From CAWVWD01 sp045106825 (GTDB taxonomy: Bacteria > Bacteroidota > Bacteroidia > Chitinophagales > Saprospiraceae), in contig JBGCFH010000380.1 in the NCBI GenBank assembly GCA_045106825.1, forward strand, positions 1 to 7,983: 7,983 nucleotides of DNA. The letters run 5' to 3'. Every line of letters starts with the position of its first letter. The stretch's first letter is position 1. The translations under genes and the position numbers were made by a program. The notes under the pieces are model-generated. The model did no database searches. It had not been told where the DNA came from and saw nothing but the letters and a program-made list of their open reading frames with translations. Shown here piece after piece: positions 5,133-7,983 of the stretch.

Positions 5133-5954
5133 TTATTCTTCTCTTGAAATCAAACTTATAACTAAACGAGTTCCATCAAGATTGTGATAATCCCATTTTA
5201 CAAAACCGATTGTTGGATGAAAATAGGCTGTTAATTTTGCTTCGGTTACTTGCGAAGTTCCTGTAGCTTCGACAACGTAACACTTCAATTCTCCGAAAGC
5301 CGTTTGGATTTTTGTCTTGTCTGTTATTTCATAAGTCGAATGAATATCAATAGTTTTTTCTGTATAATCATTGCCAATCCATTCTTTAGCTTCGGTGTTA
5401 TAACCAGCTTTTATTTTTCCTGTCCATTTTGTTCCTTTTTTTAGTGGAAATCGTATTTCGGGAAATGGACTAAACTCTGTACTAAAAAAATAAGCTGAAC
5501 GAGGAGGATGCCACCAAATTCTATTTTTATCTTCAATAATTCCTGTCCATGTTGTTATAATAGATTTTTTACTCGGAATCAAATAATCAAATTGAATTTG
5601 AGTTTGAGGCTCATACGGACTATTTTTATACAAAGATTCGTCCTTTATTTCAACATGAATTTTATCAATCAAAAAATCTGTATTCGTAACTGTATCAGGA
5701 TTCACCAAAACCCAACTTGAAGCAATTAAAGAAGGCATATCGTTTAATAATAAAACCTTTGTTGTATCTTGATTTTTATCAATTACATAATAGTCAAAGA
5801 GCAACTTCGTACCAACGGTATAAATCTGATTATCTCTATCAACGCTATCTAATTTTGATAGTTCTTCTTCTGCGTATTTAGAAATATTTTGAGGTGAGCA
5901 ACTGATTATTAAAACGATATTAATGTAAATTAAAAACTGGATAAGATATTTCAT
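5133..5954 (-). CDS. Lipoprotein with WWHPPR motif, function unknown
   Basis: A 273-residue lipoprotein: hydrophobic residues 4-17, lipobox IISC with Cys19, then a short polar linker. The mature part is beta-rich. Its clearest landmark is NRIWWHPPRSAYFFSTEFSP (residues 144-163), followed by FPEIRFPLKKGTKW. The C-terminal region has YEITDKTKIQTAFGELKCYVVEA and LTAYFHPTIGFVKWDYHNLDGTRL. I recall uncharacterised Flavobacteriia proteins with the same order of HPPR, an aromatic, NPFP and a KLTAYF...GFV ending, but no functional name. Export and lipidation suggest an envelope role. The start gives a full lipoprotein signal, about 25 nt below a consensus promoter. The gene diverges from the 513-residue protein gene across a 200-nt control region. 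Confidence 0.85.
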   Translation of the reverse strand: MKYLIQFLIYINIVLIISCSPQNISKYAEEELSKLDSVDRDNQIYTVGTKLLFDYYVIDKNQDTTKVLLLNDMPSLIASSWVLVNPDTVTNTDFLIDKIHVEIKDESLYKNSPYEPQTQIQFDYLIPSKKSIITTWTGIIEDKNRIWWHPPRSAYFFSTEFSPFPEIRFPLKKGTKWTGKIKAGYNTEAKEWIGNDYTEKTIDIHSTYEITDKTKIQTAFGELKCYVVEATGTSQVTEAKLTAYFHPTIGFVKWDYHNLDGTRLVISLISREE

Positions 5955-5986
5955 TAAGAATAATTTTTTAAATTAAAATGGATAAT

Positions 5987-6016
5987 CAAAACTAACGATA
6001 AAACATTGAAAAGCAA
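5987..6016 (-). promoter_or_regulatory. Consensus Bacteroidota promoter, minus strand
   Basis: Read on the minus strand, TTG (6014-6016) is followed after exactly 19 nt by TAGTTTTG (5987-5994). This fits the TTG-N19-TAnnTTTG pattern of the Bacteroidota primary sigma factor in both boxes and spacing. It drives the 273-residue lipoprotein gene with a short leader. A TTTTAATCA motif abuts the upstream edge of the TTG. Confidence 0.65.
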
Positions 6017-6132
6017 GTTTTAATCAATCAGAATCGTCAAAAAAATAATGTTGAAATCTTAAAAAGTGATTAAAACGTTTTATTATTGACAACGAGTTTG
6101 AGAATAGAAAAAATGTCACAACATTTTAATCA
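6017..6132. promoter_or_regulatory. Three TTTTAATCA sites in the divergent region
   Basis: GTTTTAATCA (6017-6026) and TGATTAAAAC (6067-6076) are a perfect 10-bp inverted pair, and TTTTAATCA returns at 6124-6132. The middle site merges with a 12-bp palindrome, TAAAACGTTTTA (6071-6082). The sites lie between two divergent genes and one touches the minus-strand promoter, so they could be operators. The motif is AT-rich and also occurs inside a coding region at 1292-1300, so chance is not excluded. Confidence 0.4.
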
Positions 6133-6154
6133 CAATCACAAAAACATAACGAAT

Positions 6155-7696
6155 ATGAAAAAAGTATCAAGTTTATTGCTGTTTACAATATTAGCACTTA
6201 GTGCAATTGCTCAGAAGTTTACGAAAGAAGTTGATGTAAATTGGGGAAAAGAATATAAACGTCCAAGTTTTTCGGCAGTAGAAAAAATTATAGGAAGTGA
6301 TGCAGACGGAACGTATGTTTGGAGAAATAAAGCTGGAACTTTAACGAATTCAGAAATTATCATCGAACGATATGATAATCAATTGAATTTGGATAAAGCA
6401 TCTTCTTTGGATTTACCTTTTAATACCTTTAGTAATGACTTTCAAGTTGTTGATATTATTCCGTTTGGTGGAAATATTGTGATGTTATCTGCTTTGTATG
6501 ATGGTCGAGCGAATGAGAACATATTGCATGTTCAAGAGATTGATAAATCGTCATTAAAACTAAAAGGAAAACGCCAAGAAGTAGCAAATATTGAAGCAAA
6601 AAGAAGAATGAATAAAGGTGGATTTGATTATGCTATTTCGAGAGATAGTTCACGGATTTTGATGTATGCTAATTTACCTTTTAAGCGTCGAGGTGGCGAA
6701 CGATTGTCGTTGACGGTTTATGATGATAACTTAAATCAGCAATGGACAAAAGCGATTGAATTACCATTTCAAGATAGAAATTTTGAGGTGGAAAACTATG
6801 AAGTTGATAGAAAAGGGAACGTTTATATTTTAGGTCGTTTGATTGATAGAAATAATATTTCATTGTTTTCAAATCGTCCATATTACAGTTATGTTATTGT
6901 CGCTTATCGCAATAATGGTCAAGATGTCAAGCAATATGATGTATCGTTAGGCGATGATTTTATTACAGAATTGACGATTCGAGTTGGGAATGATGGCGAT
7001 TTGATTTGTGCAGGATTTTATTCTGAACGCACGACACAAAGTATGAAAGGTTCGTTCTTTTCAAAAATCAATGCAGAAACAAAAAAAATGTACGACATTA
7101 AGAAAGGTGAATTTGATTCTGCTTTCTTATCACAATTTATGTCAAAACGCCGTGCAAGAAAGAAGCGAGAGTTATTCAATTATCGTATTGATAGATTGAT
7201 ATTAAGAAGTGATGGCGGAGCGTTGATGGTTGCCGAACAATTCTTTGTTCGGGTGACTACTCAAACTGATGCTAACGGTTTTCAGACCACAACTTATACT
7301 TATTATTATAATGATATTATAGCGATTAATATGAATCCTGACGGCTCAATTGAATGGGCGACTCGAATACCAAAACGTCAGATTGATGGTTCGGGCGCAT
7401 TTTCATCGTATGCAATGACGATTAGTAAAGGTAAGATTTACTTTGTCTATAATGATCATCCGAAAAACTTGGATAGAACCGATTTTAGACGAATCAAGAA
7501 CTTCAATGGCAAACGTTCTGTCGTGAATTTGGCGGTTTTAAGTCCTGATGGTTCTTACAAAAAATATCCATTGTTCAGTAATCGTGATGAACGTATATTG
7601 ATGCAACCAAAAATCGCACAACAAGTTAGTGCTGACGAAATGATTATTTTCGGAATGTTTAAACGCCGATATAAGTTTGGTCGAGTGACGTTTTAG
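6155..7696 (+). CDS. Exported propeller-like protein, function unknown
   Basis: A 513-residue protein starting MKKVSSLLLFTILALSAIAQ, an SPI signal with cleavage after Gln20. An open frame reaches back to a TTG at 6086, but the 23 extra residues are polar and would bury the signal, so ATG 6155 is preferred. The mature part shows repeated beta-hairpin phrases with Asp-Gly turns: LTVYDDNLNQQWTKAI (186-201), VDRKGNVYILG (217-227), VGNDGDLICAGFY (277-289), LRSDGGALMVAEQF (350-363), INMNPDGSIEWATRIPK (391-407) and LAVLSPDGSYKKYPLF (459-474). This suggests a beta-propeller. An Arg/Lys cluster (KRRARKKREL, 331-340) is notable. The architecture matches a family of Bacteroidota proteins of about 500 residues that I remember only as uncharacterised. 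The end MFKRRYKFGRVTF is complete. No clear promoter or terminator was found; downstream DNA is repeats. Confidence 0.85.
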   Translation: MKKVSSLLLFTILALSAIAQKFTKEVDVNWGKEYKRPSFSAVEKIIGSDADGTYVWRNKAGTLTNSEIIIERYDNQLNLDKASSLDLPFNTFSNDFQVVDIIPFGGNIVMLSALYDGRANENILHVQEIDKSSLKLKGKRQEVANIEAKRRMNKGGFDYAISRDSSRILMYANLPFKRRGGERLSLTVYDDNLNQQWTKAIELPFQDRNFEVENYEVDRKGNVYILGRLIDRNNISLFSNRPYYSYVIVAYRNNGQDVKQYDVSLGDDFITELTIRVGNDGDLICAGFYSERTTQSMKGSFFSKINAETKKMYDIKKGEFDSAFLSQFMSKRRARKKRELFNYRIDRLILRSDGGALMVAEQFFVRVTTQTDANGFQTTTYTYYYNDIIAINMNPDGSIEWATRIPKRQIDGSGAFSSYAMTISKGKIYFVYNDHPKNLDRTDFRRIKNFNGKRSVVNLAVLSPDGSYKKYPLFSNRDERILMQPKIAQQVSADEMIIFGMFKRRYKFGRVTF

Positions 7697-7728
7697 GAAG
7701 AATTGGAGGGAAAAATAAATTAATAGTT

Positions 7729-7816
7729 GAGAACACGGATTTTGTGGATAAAGCGGATTTTGCGGAAGTATTTTTATTTTATTTATCGCTGTGAAATTCG
7801 TTTAATCTGTGTTCTC
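7729..7816. repeat. Degenerate CGGATT-type inverted repeat
   Basis: GAGAACACGGATT (7729-7741) pairs with AATCTGTGTTCTC (7804-7816), 12 of 13 bases. Inner parts (about 7750-7765 with 7786-7803) pair imperfectly across an AT-rich loop. The left arm contains repeated GGAT(T/A) units. In build it resembles the ttcacgcaga hairpin at 1-88, that is, short C/G-bearing units folded back across an AT loop, and may be a decayed relative. It begins about 30 nt after the 513-residue gene's stop codon and could form that mRNA's 3' end. Confidence 0.65.
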
Positions 7817-7847
7817 CAATATTTTACAACAAAACACTTGATTATTC

Positions 7848-7864
7848 ACGTTTCGCTGAAACGT
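7848..7864. repeat. 17-nt perfect palindrome, 7-3-7 geometry
   Basis: ACGTTTC and GAAACGT form a perfect 7-bp stem around the loop GCT. It lies between the degenerate CGGATT dyad and the ttcacgcaga array. Confidence 0.7.
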
Positions 7865-7887
7865 AAAATAGAAATCACAATTGCTAA

Positions 7888-7904
7888 ATTTTGCTTCGCA
7901 AAAT
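7888..7904. repeat. 17-nt perfect palindrome, 7-3-7 geometry
   Basis: ATTTTGC and GCAAAAT form a perfect 7-bp stem around the loop TTC. The TTTTGC/GCAAAA stem core is the same as in the palindrome at 95-111, although the loop differs. Confidence 0.7.
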
Positions 7905-7910
7905 GCTTTT

Positions 7911-7950
7911 TTCACGCAGATTCACGCAGATTCACGCAGATTCACGCAGA
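7911..7950. repeat. Four tandem copies of ttcacgcaga, element cut by window end
   Basis: Four perfect head-to-tail 10-mers, then TTTTC and an AT-rich stretch to the window edge. By analogy with 1-88, the AT stretch is the loop and a reverse-complement array should follow just beyond 7983. This is the same unit in the same orientation as at 3-22. Confidence 0.9.
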
Positions 7951-7983
7951 TTTTCTAATAATTGGTAGAAAAAATGGTTTATT

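Noticed and set aside
5250..5720. Plus-strand open frames of 64 and 70 codons
   Set aside because: Antisense shadows of the WWHPPR lipoprotein gene with Phe/Ser/Cys-biased, non-protein-like composition.
6086..6154. Upstream extension of the 513-residue protein to a TTG codon
   Set aside because: The 23 extra residues are polar and would precede a textbook signal peptide beginning MKKVSSLLLF; ATG at 6155 is the natural start.
6681..6881. 66-codon minus-strand open frame
   Set aside because: Fully inside the 513-residue coding region, with no leader or homology.
1..7983. CRISPR array suggested by the repeated ttcacgcaga units
   Set aside because: The 10-mers are directly tandem without spacers and form hairpins; no cas genes are present.

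Overview
The window looks like a stretch of a low-GC Bacteroidota chromosome, most likely Flavobacteriia-like. This rests on A-rich leaders without Shine-Dalgarno sites, promoter boxes of the TTG-N19-TAnnTTTG type, many short exported proteins and SPII lipoproteins, DUF1573 and DUF6503-like proteins, and intergenic arrays of the decanucleotide ttcacgcaga. It contains no rRNA, tRNA, CRISPR array, transposase or recognisable defence or phage gene. Seven protein genes are supported, nearly all envelope or exported proteins of unknown function.

Layout: positions 1-88 form a long hairpin built from ttcacgcaga units. Positions 89-605 hold no convincing gene but several dyads. Next come three plus-strand genes: an exported beta-barrel-like protein (606-1430), a small secreted Lys/His/Cys-rich protein (1589-1933) and a lipoprotein (2249-2977). 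Four minus-strand genes follow: a DUF6503-like lipoprotein (3163-3801) that appears cut short by an in-frame TAG, a cytoplasmic protein of unknown function (3893-4381), a DUF1573 protein (4613-4999) and a lipoprotein with a WWHPPR motif (5133-5954). A divergent control region (5955-6154) leads to a 513-residue exported propeller-like protein (6155-7696). The right end (7697-7983) is a cluster of repeats: a degenerate CGGATT-type dyad, two 17-nt palindromes and four perfect copies of ttcacgcaga running towards the window edge.

The genes do not form an evident pathway. Most are spaced apart and have their own hairpins or promoter-like boxes, so they look like single-gene transcription units.

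The strongest unusual signals are these. (1) A 147-nt nested inverted-repeat element (1935-2081) flanked by 8-bp direct repeats sits exactly between the stop codon of the small basic protein gene and its terminator, as a miniature mobile element would. (2) A probable amber mutation splits the DUF6503-like gene: the same frame stays open for 43 codons after TAG and ends 3 nt from an 18-bp hairpin that fills the gap to the converging gene. (3) Three palindromes of identical 7-3-7 geometry lie beside the ttcacgcaga repeats at both ends. (4) A TTTTAATCA motif occurs three times in the divergent promoter region. I found no convincing multi-gene novel system.
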